Origin: Gammaproteobacteria bacterium
Lineage (GTDB): Bacteria; Pseudomonadota; Gammaproteobacteria; SZUA-140
Direction: 5' to 3'
Assembly (NCBI GenBank): GCA_016716465.1
Contig: JADJWH010000001.1
Coordinates: 496,001-560,000, forward strand
Length of the DNA stretch: 64,000 bases
Under the pieces are notes generated by a model, which had not been told where the DNA came from, made no database searches, and saw only the letters and a program-made list of their open reading frames with translations. Of the stretch, positions 41,643 through 50,863 are shown piece after piece. How positions within the stretch are numbered: the stretch's first letter is position 1; every line of letters starts with the position of its first letter. A program made the translations under genes and the position numbers.

Positions 41643-42829
41643 TCGGCGTGACCATCCTCGGCGCCACGGGCTCCATCGGGGTCAACACCCTCGACGTACT
41701 GGCGCGCCGGCCGGACCGTTACCGGGTGGTCGCGTTGACCGCCAGCACCGATGTCGAGCGCCTGTTCGAGCAATGCCTGCGCCACCGTCCCGATCTCGCC
41801 GTGATGGCGGATCCCGGCGCGGCGGAACGTCTGGAGCGCAAACTGGTCGAAGCAGCATGCGCCACGCGGGTGGCCTCGGGCACCGAGGGCCTCTGCCTCG
41901 CCGCCGGCCTGCCCGCGGCGGATTGCGTGATGGCGGCGATCGTCGGCGCGGCCGGCCTCCTGCCCACGCTCACCGCCGTGCGCGCCGGCAAGCGCGTGCT
42001 GCTGGCGAACAAGGAGGCCCTGGTCATGGCGGGCGCGCTGTTCATGGAAGAGGTGCGCGCGCACGGCGCCGTGCTGCTCCCGATCGACAGCGAGCACAAC
42101 GCAGTATTCCAGTGCATGCCGGGGGATTACGCCCGCGGCCTGTCCCGGGTGGGCGTGCGGCGCATCCTGCTGACCTCCTCGGGCGGTCCGTTCCGCCAGC
42201 AGCCGCGCCTGCTGCACGACGTGAAGCCGGAACAGGCCTGCGCGCATCCGAACTGGGTGATGGGGCGCAAGATTTCGGTCGATTCCGCGACCATGATGAA
42301 CAAGGGGCTGGAAGTCATTGAAGCGAAGTGGCTGTTCGACGCGGACCCCGCCATGATCGAGGTCGTGGTGCACCCGCAGAGCGTGATCCATTCGCTGGTC
42401 GAATACCTCGACGGCTCCATGCTGGCCCAACTCGCGAGCCCCGACATGCGCATCCCGATCGCGCACGCGCTCGCCTGGCCGGAACGCATGGAATCCGGCG
42501 CCGAGCGCCTCAACCTGTTCGAGGTGGCCCGGCTCGATTTCGAGGCGCCCGACCTGGAGCGCTTCCCCTGCCTGCGCATCGCCTTCGAGGCGGCGCGCGC
42601 GGGCGGCACCGCGCCCGCCGTGATGAACGCCGCCAACGAGGTCGCGGTCCGCGCCTTCCTGGAGCGCCGGCTGCGCTTCACCGGGATTCCGGCCGTGGTC
42701 GAGGCCGCGCTGGCCGCCGTGCCGCTGCGGGAGGCGGCGACGCTGGATACGGTCCTCGAGGCCGACCGCGAGGCGCGTGGCTGCGCCGAGGAATGGATAC
42801 AGGATTCCGCCCTGGAGGTGATGCCGTGA
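41639..42829 (+). CDS. dxr: 1-deoxy-D-xylulose 5-phosphate reductoisomerase
   Basis: This 396-residue enzyme makes methylerythritol phosphate, the second step of the non-mevalonate isoprenoid route. The NADPH site is TILGATGSIGVNTLDVLARR; metal and substrate contacts include PIDSEHNAVFQCMPG and SSGGPFR, with NWVMGRKISVDSATMMNKGLE further on. It overlaps cdsA by four bases (GTGA) and rseP by four bases. Confidence 0.98.
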   Translation: MIGVTILGATGSIGVNTLDVLARRPDRYRVVALTASTDVERLFEQCLRHRPDLAVMADPGAAERLERKLVEAACATRVASGTEGLCLAAGLPAADCVMAAIVGAAGLLPTLTAVRAGKRVLLANKEALVMAGALFMEEVRAHGAVLLPIDSEHNAVFQCMPGDYARGLSRVGVRRILLTSSGGPFRQQPRLLHDVKPEQACAHPNWVMGRKISVDSATMMNKGLEVIEAKWLFDADPAMIEVVVHPQSVIHSLVEYLDGSMLAQLASPDMRIPIAHALAWPERMESGAERLNLFEVARLDFEAPDLERFPCLRIAFEAARAGGTAPAVMNAANEVAVRAFLERRLRFTGIPAVVEAALAAVPLREAATLDTVLEADREARGCAEEWIQDSALEVMP

Positions 42830-44190
42830 ACGGCGTGCTGTCTTCCGTCTTCTTCTTCATCATCGCCATCGGCGTGCTGGTGACCGTGCACGAGTTCGGA
42901 CATTTCATCGTCGCGCGCCGGCTCGGCGTCAAGGTGCTGCGTTTCTCGGTCGGCTTCGGCATGCCGCTGTGGAGCTGGCGCCGTCGCAACGACGAGACCG
43001 AGTACGTCATCGCGGCGCTGCCGCTGGGCGGTTACGTGCAGATGCTCGACGAGCGCGAGGCCCCGGTGCCGGAAGCGGAGCTGCCGCGCGCCTTCAACCG
43101 CAAGCCGCTGGGCAGCCGCTTCGCCATCGTCGCGGCCGGTCCGATCTTCAACTTCCTGTTCGCCATCCTGGCCTACTGGGTGATCTTCGTGCTCGGCGTC
43201 GACGGGATCAAGCCTCTGGTCGGCGAGGTGAACAAGGATTCACTGGCGGCGGAGGCGGGTTTCCAGCCGGGCGACCTGATCACCCGCGTCGACGGGCGCG
43301 ACACCGCGACCTGGAACATGGTATTCCTCGAGATGCTCAACCGCAGCCTGGACGGCAGCCACATCGCCGTGACGGTGGTGGACGCCGATCAGGTGGAACG
43401 CCGGCGCGAGCTGGATTTCGACCGCCTGCCCGCCGGCGTCGACCGCTCCAATCTGCTGCAGGTGATCGGGCTCGGGATGTACCGGCCCAGCCTGGAAGCG
43501 GTGATCGGCACGCTGGAACCGGGCGGTGCGGCGGAACAGGCCGGGATGCGTGTCGGCGACCGCATCGTCGCGGTGGACGGCCGGCCCATCGCGCAGTGGG
43601 AGGAGTGGGTCGAATACGTGCGTGCGCACCCGGAACAGGAGCTCCAGGCCAGGGTCGAGCGCGACGGTGAAATGATCGACATCGGCCTGCGCCCGCAGCG
43701 CGTGACGACGGAGCAGGGCGACATCGGGCGCATCGGCGCCGCGGTGAAGATCGCGCCCGGCCAGGCCGACGAGCTGCGCGCCAAGGAACGCTACGCCGCG
43801 CCGACCGCGTTGCTGGTCGCGGCCCAGCGCACCTGGGACATGACCTGGCTGACGGCGAAGATGCTGGTCAGCATGGTGGGCGGAGAGGTATCCGCCTCCA
43901 ATCTCGGCGGGCCGATCCGCATCGCCCAGTACGCCGGCGCCTCCGCCGATGCCGGCGTGGTCCAGTTCATCGGTTTCCTGGCCCTCATCAGCATCAGTCT
44001 CGGGTTGCTCAATCTCCTGCCCATCCCGGTGCTGGACGGCGGCCATCTCCTGTACTATCTCGTCGAGCTGGTGAAAGGCAGCCCCCTGTCGGAGCAGGTC
44101 CAGGCCTTCGGCCAGCGCGTCGGCATCGCGCTGCTGATCGGTGTCATGATCCTGGCGTTCTACAACGATATCGTTCAGCTCTTCGGTTAA
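42826..44190 (+). CDS. rseP: Site-2 zinc metalloprotease RseP
   Basis: This 454-residue intramembrane protease of the sigma-E cascade has the zinc motif HEFGH near residue 22, two tandem PDZ domains (about 120-200 and 215-290) and the C-terminal NLLPIPVLDGGHLLYY motif with the third ligand. GTG 42826 overlaps the dxr stop (GTGA). It is upstream of bamA, whose misfolded product it helps to monitor. Confidence 0.96.
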   Translation: MNGVLSSVFFFIIAIGVLVTVHEFGHFIVARRLGVKVLRFSVGFGMPLWSWRRRNDETEYVIAALPLGGYVQMLDEREAPVPEAELPRAFNRKPLGSRFAIVAAGPIFNFLFAILAYWVIFVLGVDGIKPLVGEVNKDSLAAEAGFQPGDLITRVDGRDTATWNMVFLEMLNRSLDGSHIAVTVVDADQVERRRELDFDRLPAGVDRSNLLQVIGLGMYRPSLEAVIGTLEPGGAAEQAGMRVGDRIVAVDGRPIAQWEEWVEYVRAHPEQELQARVERDGEMIDIGLRPQRVTTEQGDIGRIGAAVKIAPGQADELRAKERYAAPTALLVAAQRTWDMTWLTAKMLVSMVGGEVSASNLGGPIRIAQYAGASADAGVVQFIGFLALISISLGLLNLLPIPVLDGGHLLYYLVELVKGSPLSEQVQAFGQRVGIALLIGVMILAFYNDIVQLFG

Positions 44191-44213
44191 GGCGACCTTC
44201 CCGCAATCATCGG

Positions 44214-46508
44214 ATGATTTCCCGCGTGCATTACAGACTGTTCGTCCTGCTGTTCGTCCTGCTGGCGTCGTGGAGCGCGTGGGCGTTCGACGCCTTCGTC
44301 GTCAAGGACATCCGGGTGGAGGGTTTGCAGCGCATCTCGCTCGGTACCGTGCTGAATTACCTGCCGGTGAACGTGGGCGAGACCTTCGACGAGTCGCGTA
44401 CCGCCGGCACCATCCGCGCCCTGTTCAAGACCGGGTTCTTCAGCGATATCCGTCTCGAAAGGGACGGCGATGTGCTGGTCGTGCGGGTGGAGGAGCGGCC
44501 GGCCATCGGCACGGTGAAGATCGAGGGCAACAAGGACATCACCACCGACCAGCTCAAGGACGCGCTGAAATCGATCGGGCTGTCCGACGGCAGCATCTTC
44601 GACCGTTCCTCGCTGGAGAAGATGAAGCTCGAGCTCGAGCGGCAGTACTTCAGCCAGGGCAAGTACAGCGTCAAGGTGCAGAGCACCGTCACCGAACTCA
44701 CCGACAACCGGGTCGATATCGTCATCAACATCGACGAAGGCGGCGTGGCGCGCCTGCGCCGTATCAACATCGTCGGCAATCATGCGTTCAGCGACGCGGA
44801 GCTGCTGGCTTCCTTCGAGCTCAGCCCGCAAACGATGTTCTCGTTCTTTTCCGACAGTGACCAGTATTCCAGCCGCAAGCTGTCCGGCGACCTGGAATCA
44901 CTGCGTTCGCATTACCTGGACAACGGCTACATCAATTTCTCCATCGACTCCACCGAGGTCTCCGTCAGCCCGGACAAGAGCGACGTCTACATCACGATCA
45001 ACGTCACCGAGGGCGACAAGTACACCGTCTCCGGTGTCTCGCTCGCGGGCGAGCTGATCGTCCCCGAGGAGGAACTGCGCAAGCTCATCGTCATCGGCGC
45101 GGGGGACGTGTTCTCGCGCAAGGCGGCCACCCAGAGCGCCGCCGCCATCAGCGAGCGGCTGGGCAAGGAAGGCTATGCGTTCTCCAACGTCAATCCGTCG
45201 CCGAAGGTGGACAAGGACAAGCGCGAGGTCGAGCTGGTGTTCTTCGTCGATCCCGGCCGGCGCATCTATGTGCGCCGGGTTAACGTCGCCGGCAACCTCA
45301 AGACCCAGGACGACGTCATCCGGCGCGAGGTACGCCAGATGGAGGGCGGCTGGATCTCCACCGACAAGGTGAACCTGTCGCGCACGCGCCTGGACCGGCT
45401 CGGATACTTCGAGGAAGCCACGGTGGAAACACCGGCCGTGCCCGGCGTCGCCGACCAGGTCGACGTCAACTTCGCGGTCAAGGAACGGCCCTCGGGTTCG
45501 CTGACCGCGGGCATCGGTTACTCGGGGTCGCAGGGATTCCTGGTCAACGCGAGCATCAGCCAGAACAACGTACTGGGCAGCGGCAAGCGCGTCAGCGCCA
45601 CGGTGAACAACAGTTCCATCAATCGCACCTACAGCTTTTCCTATACCAATCCCTATTACACGCTGGACGGCATCAGCCGCGGTTTCAGCGTGTTCAGCCG
45701 GCAGACCGACGCCGGCCAGACCTCGGTCGTGGTGGATTACACGTCGGACGTCCGCGGCGTCAGCGTCGACTACGGCTTCCCGCTGAGCGAATTCAATACC
45801 GCCAACCTGTCGCTCGGCTACGAAAACACCACACTCGACACCACCGACAACACGCCGCAGTCGATCCTGGATTTCATCAGCGAGAATTCCGACCAGTTTG
45901 ACATCTACAAGCTGACCGGCGGCTTTACCCATGACACCCGCAACCGCGCCATCCTGGCCAGCCGCGGCAGGCTGCACAGCATCAGCACCGAGATCGCCGT
46001 GCCGGGCAGCGGCCTGGAGTACTACAAGCTGCGTTACCGCGGACTCCAGTACCTGCCGCTGTACGGGGATTACACCCTGTTGCTGAAGGGCGACGTCGGC
46101 TACGGCGACGGCTACGCGGACACCACCGGTCTGCCGTTCTTCGAAAACTTCTATGCCGGCGGTCCCGAATCCGTGCGCGGTTACGCCTCCAATTCGCTCG
46201 GACCGCAGGAGGACGGCGATGCCCGCGGCGGCGCCTTCAAGACCGTGGGCAACCTGGAATTCATCTTCCCGGTCCCGTTCGCCGCGGACAACAAATCGTT
46301 GCGTATAAGCACATTCTTTGATATTGGTAATGTCTTTGCGGAGGTGAACGATTTCAACGCCGACGAACTGCGTCAGTCGGTGGGAGTGTCCGTACTCTGG
46401 TTCACCCCGATCGCACCGATGACATTCAGTCTGGCCTGGCCCCTGAACGACCAGCCGGAGGACGATACGGAAAGATTCCAGTTCACGCTCGGATCGTTTT
46501 TCTTCTGA
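44214..46508 (+). CDS. bamA: Outer membrane assembly protein BamA
   Basis: This 764-residue outer membrane protein has a signal peptide (ending near WAFDAF), five POTRA domains over roughly residues 25-420 (for example VKDIRVEGLQRISLGTV and VKIEGNKDITTDQLKD) and a C-terminal beta-barrel with the FENFYAGGPESVRGYASNSLG lid motif and a terminal phenylalanine (GSFFF), the BamA beta-signal. It inserts beta-barrel proteins into the outer membrane. Confidence 0.97.
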   Translation: MISRVHYRLFVLLFVLLASWSAWAFDAFVVKDIRVEGLQRISLGTVLNYLPVNVGETFDESRTAGTIRALFKTGFFSDIRLERDGDVLVVRVEERPAIGTVKIEGNKDITTDQLKDALKSIGLSDGSIFDRSSLEKMKLELERQYFSQGKYSVKVQSTVTELTDNRVDIVINIDEGGVARLRRINIVGNHAFSDAELLASFELSPQTMFSFFSDSDQYSSRKLSGDLESLRSHYLDNGYINFSIDSTEVSVSPDKSDVYITINVTEGDKYTVSGVSLAGELIVPEEELRKLIVIGAGDVFSRKAATQSAAAISERLGKEGYAFSNVNPSPKVDKDKREVELVFFVDPGRRIYVRRVNVAGNLKTQDDVIRREVRQMEGGWISTDKVNLSRTRLDRLGYFEEATVETPAVPGVADQVDVNFAVKERPSGSLTAGIGYSGSQGFLVNASISQNNVLGSGKRVSATVNNSSINRTYSFSYTNPYYTLDGISRGFSVFSRQTDAGQTSVVVDYTSDVRGVSVDYGFPLSEFNTANLSLGYENTTLDTTDNTPQSILDFISENSDQFDIYKLTGGFTHDTRNRAILASRGRLHSISTEIAVPGSGLEYYKLRYRGLQYLPLYGDYTLLLKGDVGYGDGYADTTGLPFFENFYAGGPESVRGYASNSLGPQEDGDARGGAFKTVGNLEFIFPVPFAADNKSLRISTFFDIGNVFAEVNDFNADELRQSVGVSVLWFTPIAPMTFSLAWPLNDQPEDDTERFQFTLGSFFF

Positions 46509-46532
46509 CATCTGATAATTTGGAGCAGCGCA

Positions 46533-47072
46533 TTGAAGAACATTGCATCGATTGTGGTCACCCTGGTTTTCACGCTGACAGTCGGCGTGCTGCCCGCCGC
46601 GGCCGAGATGAGGCTGGGCTATGTGGACGCCGCGCGCCTGCTTGACGAGGCGCCGCAGGCCAAGGACGCCACCAACCGCCTGAAGGATGAATTCGCCTCC
46701 CGCGAGGAAGAGATCGCCGTCGCCCAGGACAAGATCAAGCGCCTGGAAGAGGGGCTGCAGCGCGATGGCGCGGTGATGAGTGAGGAGGAGCGCAAGAAGC
46801 AGACACTCGACATCCTGTCGCGCAAGCGTGAGTTGCGCCGCATGCAGGATGAGTTCCGCGAGGACGTCAACATCCGCCGCAACGACGCCATCGGCAGTCT
46901 GCAGGGACTCATCAAGCAGACCATCGAGGAGATCGGCAGCGCGCAGAAATTCGACCTGATCTTCTTCGACGGCATCGCCTACGCCAATTCCGCGCTGGAC
47001 ATCACCGATCAGGTGCTGGACGGCCTGAAGAAGCGCTACCAGGGCGCCGCGACGGGATCCAAGGGCAAGTAG
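46533..47072 (+). CDS. skp: Periplasmic chaperone Skp/OmpH
   Basis: This 179-residue protein has a TTG start preceded by GGAG at an eight-base distance, a signal peptide (cleavage after AAA near residue 23), a GYVDAARLLDEAPQ strand and long coiled-coil helices that form the tentacles of the Skp trimer. It holds unfolded outer membrane proteins for BamA. It occupies its usual position between bamA and lpxD. Confidence 0.94.
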   Translation: MKNIASIVVTLVFTLTVGVLPAAAEMRLGYVDAARLLDEAPQAKDATNRLKDEFASREEEIAVAQDKIKRLEEGLQRDGAVMSEEERKKQTLDILSRKRELRRMQDEFREDVNIRRNDAIGSLQGLIKQTIEEIGSAQKFDLIFFDGIAYANSALDITDQVLDGLKKRYQGAATGSKGK

Positions 47073-47097
47073 CCGGAACGCAACGGGCAGGCCGCGG

Positions 47098-48156
47098 GTG
47101 GAATTCAGCCTGGGAGATCTGGCGGAGCGATTCGGCGGCGAGGTATATGGGGACGGCGGCTGCATGATCCACGCGGTCGCCACGCTCGAGCAGGCCGGTC
47201 CCGGCGAGATCACGTTCCTGGCGAATCCGCATTATCGCGGGCTGCTGGCCGGCACCCGCGCCTCGGCCGTGATCCTGGCGCCCCGGTACGCCGGCGATTG
47301 CCGCGTCAACGCCTTGGTCACGGACAATCCCTATGCGGTCTATGCCCGGGTGGCGCAGCTGCTCTATCCGCCCCGGCGGCCGGTGCCGGGGGTGCACCGC
47401 AGCGCCAGCGTCGAGGCCTCCAGCGTACTCAAGGACGGCGTCAGCATCGGCGCCAACGCGGTGATCGGCGCGCAGGTGCGCCTGGGGCGCGACGTGCGCA
47501 TCGGGCCGGGCTGCGTGGTGGAGGACGGGGTCGAAATCGGCGCCGGCAGCACCCTGGTCGCCAACGTCACGGTGTGCCAGGGCAGCCGCATCGGCGAGCG
47601 GGCGCTGCTTCATCCCGGAGTGGTGATCGGCGCGGACGGCTTCGGCTTCGCGCGCGACCGCGAGGGCTGGATCAAGATCCCCCAGCTCGGCTGTGTGGTC
47701 ATCGGCGACGATGTCGAGATCGGCGCCAATACGACCATCGACCGCGGGGCGCTGGGGGACACGGTGATCGAGGACGGCGTGAAGCTGGATAATCAGATCC
47801 AGGTCGCCCACAATGTGCACATCGGCGCCCATACCGCCATTGCCGGCTGCACCGGCATCGCCGGCAGCGCGCGTATCGGCCGGCGCTGCGCCATCGGCGG
47901 CGGGGTGGGGATCCTGGGCCATCTCGACATCGCCGACGACGTGCAGATCACCGCGTGTTCTCTGGTGACCCACTCGATCAGCGCGAGCGGGAGTTACTCC
48001 TCCGGTGCGCCGCTGGAGACGACCGCGGCCTGGCGCAAGAACCACGTGCGCATGAAGCAACTGGACGAGATGGCGAAACGCCTGGGCGAGCTGGAACGGC
48101 TCGTCATGGCCAAGACGGACGAAGACGAACAACAGCGGGCACCAGATGAACAATAA
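47098..48156 (+). CDS. lpxD: UDP-3-O-(3-hydroxyacyl)glucosamine N-acyltransferase LpxD
   Basis: This 352-residue enzyme adds the second acyl chain in lipid A synthesis. An N-terminal uridine-binding domain (to about residue 105) is followed by a left-handed beta-helix of hexapeptide repeats with the GADGFGFARDREGW motif and the catalytic histidine region (IQVAHNVHIGAHTAI). GTG 47098 is the start. Its 3' end overlaps the fabZ start by 11 bases. Confidence 0.96.
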   Translation: MEFSLGDLAERFGGEVYGDGGCMIHAVATLEQAGPGEITFLANPHYRGLLAGTRASAVILAPRYAGDCRVNALVTDNPYAVYARVAQLLYPPRRPVPGVHRSASVEASSVLKDGVSIGANAVIGAQVRLGRDVRIGPGCVVEDGVEIGAGSTLVANVTVCQGSRIGERALLHPGVVIGADGFGFARDREGWIKIPQLGCVVIGDDVEIGANTTIDRGALGDTVIEDGVKLDNQIQVAHNVHIGAHTAIAGCTGIAGSARIGRRCAIGGGVGILGHLDIADDVQITACSLVTHSISASGSYSSGAPLETTAAWRKNHVRMKQLDEMAKRLGELERLVMAKTDEDEQQRAPDEQ

Positions 48157-48625
48157 AGACAACACCGGGAACGAGGCCGCGGGCATGGATATCCACGGCA
48201 TACTGAAGCACCTGCCCCACCGCTACCCGTTCCTGCTGATCGACCGCGTCATCGATTACGCGGTCGGCGACTACCTGATCGCGATCAAGAACGTGACCTT
48301 CAACGAGCCGTTCTTCACCGGACATTTCCCGGTGCAACCGGTCATGCCCGGCGTGCTGCTGCTGGAGGCGATGGCGCAGGCGACCGGCGTGCTGGCCTTC
48401 CGCACCACCAATTCGCAGCCGGAGGACGGTTCGCTCTACCTGCTGGTTGGCATCGACAAGGCGCGCTTCAAGCGGCCGGTCGAGCCGGGCGACCAGGTCA
48501 GGATCGAGGTGAAGTACGTGCGCAACATGCGCAACATCTGGTTCTTCAGCGCCGAGGCGCGCGTGGACGGCGAGCTGGCCGCCAGCGCCGACATCATGTG
48601 CGCCTCCAAGGAAGTCACCGCTTGA
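48146..48625 (+). CDS. fabZ: (3R)-hydroxyacyl-ACP dehydratase FabZ
   Basis: This 159-residue hotdog-fold dehydratase of fatty acid synthesis has the LPHRYPFLLIDRV active-site histidine motif and the catalytic glutamate in VMPGVLLLEAMAQATG. ATG 48146 overlaps lpxD; ATG 48185 (MDIHGILKHL) would give a protein closer to the usual length of about 145-150 residues. Its stop overlaps the TTG start of lpxA. Confidence 0.96.
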   Translation: MNNKDNTGNEAAGMDIHGILKHLPHRYPFLLIDRVIDYAVGDYLIAIKNVTFNEPFFTGHFPVQPVMPGVLLLEAMAQATGVLAFRTTNSQPEDGSLYLLVGIDKARFKRPVEPGDQVRIEVKYVRNMRNIWFFSAEARVDGELAASADIMCASKEVTA

Positions 48626-49392
48626 TCGATCCGCGCGCCATCGTCGATCCCGCCGCGCGGCTCGCGGACGATGTCAGTGTCGGTCCGTTTTCCATCATCG
48701 GACCCGGCGTCGAGATCGGCGCCGGCACGACCATCGGCCCGCACGCCGTGGTGAAGGGGCCGACGCGCATCGGCCGCGACAACCGCATCTACCCGTTCGC
48801 CTCCATCGGCGAGGATCCGCAGGACAAGAAATACGCCGGCGAACCCACCCGGCTCGAGATCGGCGACGGCAACCTGTTCCGTGAGTACGTCACCGTGCAC
48901 CGCGGCACGGTACAGGGCGGCGGCGTCACCCGCATCGGCGACCGCAACTGGATCATGATCGGCTGCCACATCGCCCACGACTGCGTCGTCGGCAGCGATA
49001 CCATCTTCTCCAACAATGCCGCGCTCGCCGGCCACGTCACGGTGGAGGACCACGCGATCCTCGGCGGCTATACGCTGGTGCACCAGTTCTGCGCCATCGG
49101 CGCGCATTGCTTCACCGCCATGGGCAGCGTCATCTCCAAGGACGTGCCGCCCTATGTGCTGGTGTCCGGTCACATGGCCAAGCCGTACGGCCTCAACGTG
49201 GAAGGCCTCAAACGCCGCGGTTTCAGCGCCGAGACCATCGCCGAGCTGCGGCGCGCCTACAAGCTGCTGTACAAGTCCAAGCTCACGCTCGAGCAGGCGG
49301 TCGGCGAGATCCGCGCGCTGGCCCGGACCACTCCGGAGGCCGGCGCGCTGGTCGCCTTCATCGAGGCCTCGACGCGCGGCGTGATCCGCTGA
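48622..49392 (+). CDS. lpxA: UDP-N-acetylglucosamine acyltransferase LpxA
   Basis: This 256-residue hexapeptide-repeat trimeric enzyme performs the first step of lipid A synthesis. It begins LIDPRAIVDPAARLADDVSV, matching LpxA N-termini, from a TTG that overlaps the fabZ stop (TTGA). The catalytic histidine lies in MIGCHIAHDCVVG and the C-terminal helical domain follows GFSAETIAELRRAYKLL. Unlike most genomes, 307 bases with two palindromic repeats separate it from lpxB. Confidence 0.96.
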   Translation: MIDPRAIVDPAARLADDVSVGPFSIIGPGVEIGAGTTIGPHAVVKGPTRIGRDNRIYPFASIGEDPQDKKYAGEPTRLEIGDGNLFREYVTVHRGTVQGGGVTRIGDRNWIMIGCHIAHDCVVGSDTIFSNNAALAGHVTVEDHAILGGYTLVHQFCAIGAHCFTAMGSVISKDVPPYVLVSGHMAKPYGLNVEGLKRRGFSAETIAELRRAYKLLYKSKLTLEQAVGEIRALARTTPEAGALVAFIEASTRGVIR

Positions 49393-49415
49393 GCGGAGAT
49401 ACCGTCGGGATGCCC

Positions 49416-49499
49416 GCCCGTGGTCCGGAGGTGGCGCAGCGGAATCCGGTAGCCGCGGATTCCCCGGATTCCGGCGCTGTGCGCCTCCATCCGGGCTAC
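49416..49499. repeat. Dispersed palindromic repeat (REP-like), copy 2
   Basis: A degenerate copy of the element at 11724-11806: the left arm has GGCGCAGCGGAATCCGG and the right arm CCGGATTCCGGCGCTG followed by CTCCATCCGGGCTAC. The left outer arm is less well conserved than in the other copies. Confidence 0.75.
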
Positions 49500-49563
49500 G
49501 AGTCAGGGACATCACCACAAATTCAGAAGCCGGTCCCAATCACGCCGCGCATCGCTTACCCAT

Positions 49564-49651
49564 GTAGCCCGGATGAAGCGCAGCGGAATCCGGGAACGAC
49601 ATGCCGCCTGTTCCCGGGATTCCCGGCGCGTTGCGCCTCCATCCCGGCTAC
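49564..49651. repeat. Dispersed palindromic repeat (REP-like), copy 3
   Basis: The best-preserved copy: GTAGCCCGGATGAAGCGCAG on the left and TTGCGCCTCCATCCCGGCTAC on the right, with inner arms CGGAATCCGGGAA and TTCCCGGGATTCCCG, forming a long imperfect hairpin of about 88 bases. It would form a stable structure in the lpxA-lpxB transcript. Confidence 0.8.
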
Positions 49652-49699
49652 ATCGATGCGGGTCGGGCAGGATGAAATGAAGCCCGACATCAGACGCTC

Positions 49700-50863
49700 A
49701 TGAACGCGAAGCTGCGCATCGGCCTCGTGGCCGGCGAGGTGTCGGGTGACCTGATCGGCGCGGGCCTGATCGACGCCATCCGGAGGCGCGTTCCCGCGGC
49801 CGAGTTCGAGGGCATCGCCGGGCCGCGCATGGCGGAGCGGGGCTGCAAGGTGCTCTATCCGATGGAGCGGCTCTCCGTGATGGGCCTGGTCGAGGTGCTC
49901 GGCCGCTATCGCGAGCTGCGCACGGCCCGCGCCCGCATCGCCGCTCATTTCCGCGCCGATCCCCCGGACGTCTTCGTCGGCATCGACGCCCCCGATTTCA
50001 ATCTCGGCCTGGAGACACGGCTGCGCGCGGCGGGGATCCCTACCGTGCACTACGTCAGCCCGACCGTCTGGGCCTGGCGGCGCGGACGTTTGCGCACCAT
50101 CGCGCGCGCCGTCGATTTGATGCTGACGCTGTTTCCGTTCGAGGAAGCGTTCTACCGCGAGCACGACGTCGCCGTGCGCTACGTCGGCCATCATCTCGCC
50201 GATGCGATCCCGGAGCAGTCCGACCCGCGCGCGGCCCGCGCCGCCCTCGGACTGCCGGAGGAGGGCGAACTGGTCGCGCTGCTGCCGGGCAGCCGCGACT
50301 CGGAGGTGAGCCGGCTCGCCGAGCTGTTCGTGCAGGCCGCGCACTGGTGCGTCGCGCACCGGCCCGGGCTGCGCTTCGCCGCGCCGTTCGCCAGCGCCGC
50401 GACGCGCGCGCGCTTCGAGGCGGCGCTCGCGCGCCACCCGGGCCTGGACTGCCGCCTGTATGACGGCCGCTCGCGCGAGGTGATGGCGGCCGCCGATGCC
50501 GTGCTGCTCGCCAGCGGCACCGCCAGCCTGGAGGCCATGCTGCTCAAGCGCCCGATGGTCGTGGCCTACCGCCTGGCGCCGCTCAGCTACTGGCTGATCC
50601 GGCGCATGATGTACATCGATCGTTATTCCCTGCCCAATCTGCTCGCCGGCGAGCGGCTGGTGCCCGAGTTCGTGCAGGACGCCGCCACGCCGCCCGCGCT
50701 GGGCGCGGCGCTGCTCGATCTGCTCGCCGCGCCCGCCCGCGTCCGCCAGTTGCAGGAACGCTTCACGGCGCTGCACCGCCAGCTGCGCCGCGACGCGAAC
50801 GAGCGCGCCGCCGAGGCGGTGCTGGAGCTGGTTGCCGCCCGCCGGACGGGACGGGGGGGGTGA
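49700..50863 (+). CDS. lpxB: Lipid-A-disaccharide synthase
   Basis: This 387-residue GT-B glycosyltransferase condenses UDP-diacylglucosamine with lipid X. Motifs are GLVAGEVSGDLIGAGLI, EGIAGPRMAERGC, FVGIDAPDFNLGLE, YVSPTVWAWRRGR, LLPGSRDSEV and ASGTASLEAMLLKRPMVVAY. Its start is isolated from lpxA by a repeat-bearing gap, so it may have its own promoter or reduced coupling. Its stop overlaps the rnhB start (TGATG). Confidence 0.96.
   Translation: MNAKLRIGLVAGEVSGDLIGAGLIDAIRRRVPAAEFEGIAGPRMAERGCKVLYPMERLSVMGLVEVLGRYRELRTARARIAAHFRADPPDVFVGIDAPDFNLGLETRLRAAGIPTVHYVSPTVWAWRRGRLRTIARAVDLMLTLFPFEEAFYREHDVAVRYVGHHLADAIPEQSDPRAARAALGLPEEGELVALLPGSRDSEVSRLAELFVQAAHWCVAHRPGLRFAAPFASAATRARFEAALARHPGLDCRLYDGRSREVMAAADAVLLASGTASLEAMLLKRPMVVAYRLAPLSYWLIRRMMYIDRYSLPNLLAGERLVPEFVQDAATPPALGAALLDLLAAPARVRQLQERFTALHRQLRRDANERAAEAVLELVAARRTGRGG

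Larger units (their letters stand above)
49393..49699. other. Repeat-bearing insertion between lpxA and lpxB
   Basis: These 307 bases between two genes that are normally adjacent consist mainly of two copies of a palindromic repeat (49416-49499 and 49564-49651) joined by about 65 bases. No gene was recognised. The interval ends in the lpxB leader. Confidence 0.65.

Noticed and set aside
44898..47213. A 771-residue minus-strand open frame under bamA and skp.
   Set aside because: Both plus-strand genes are unambiguous and fit the operon; the antisense frame has no domain or ribosome site.
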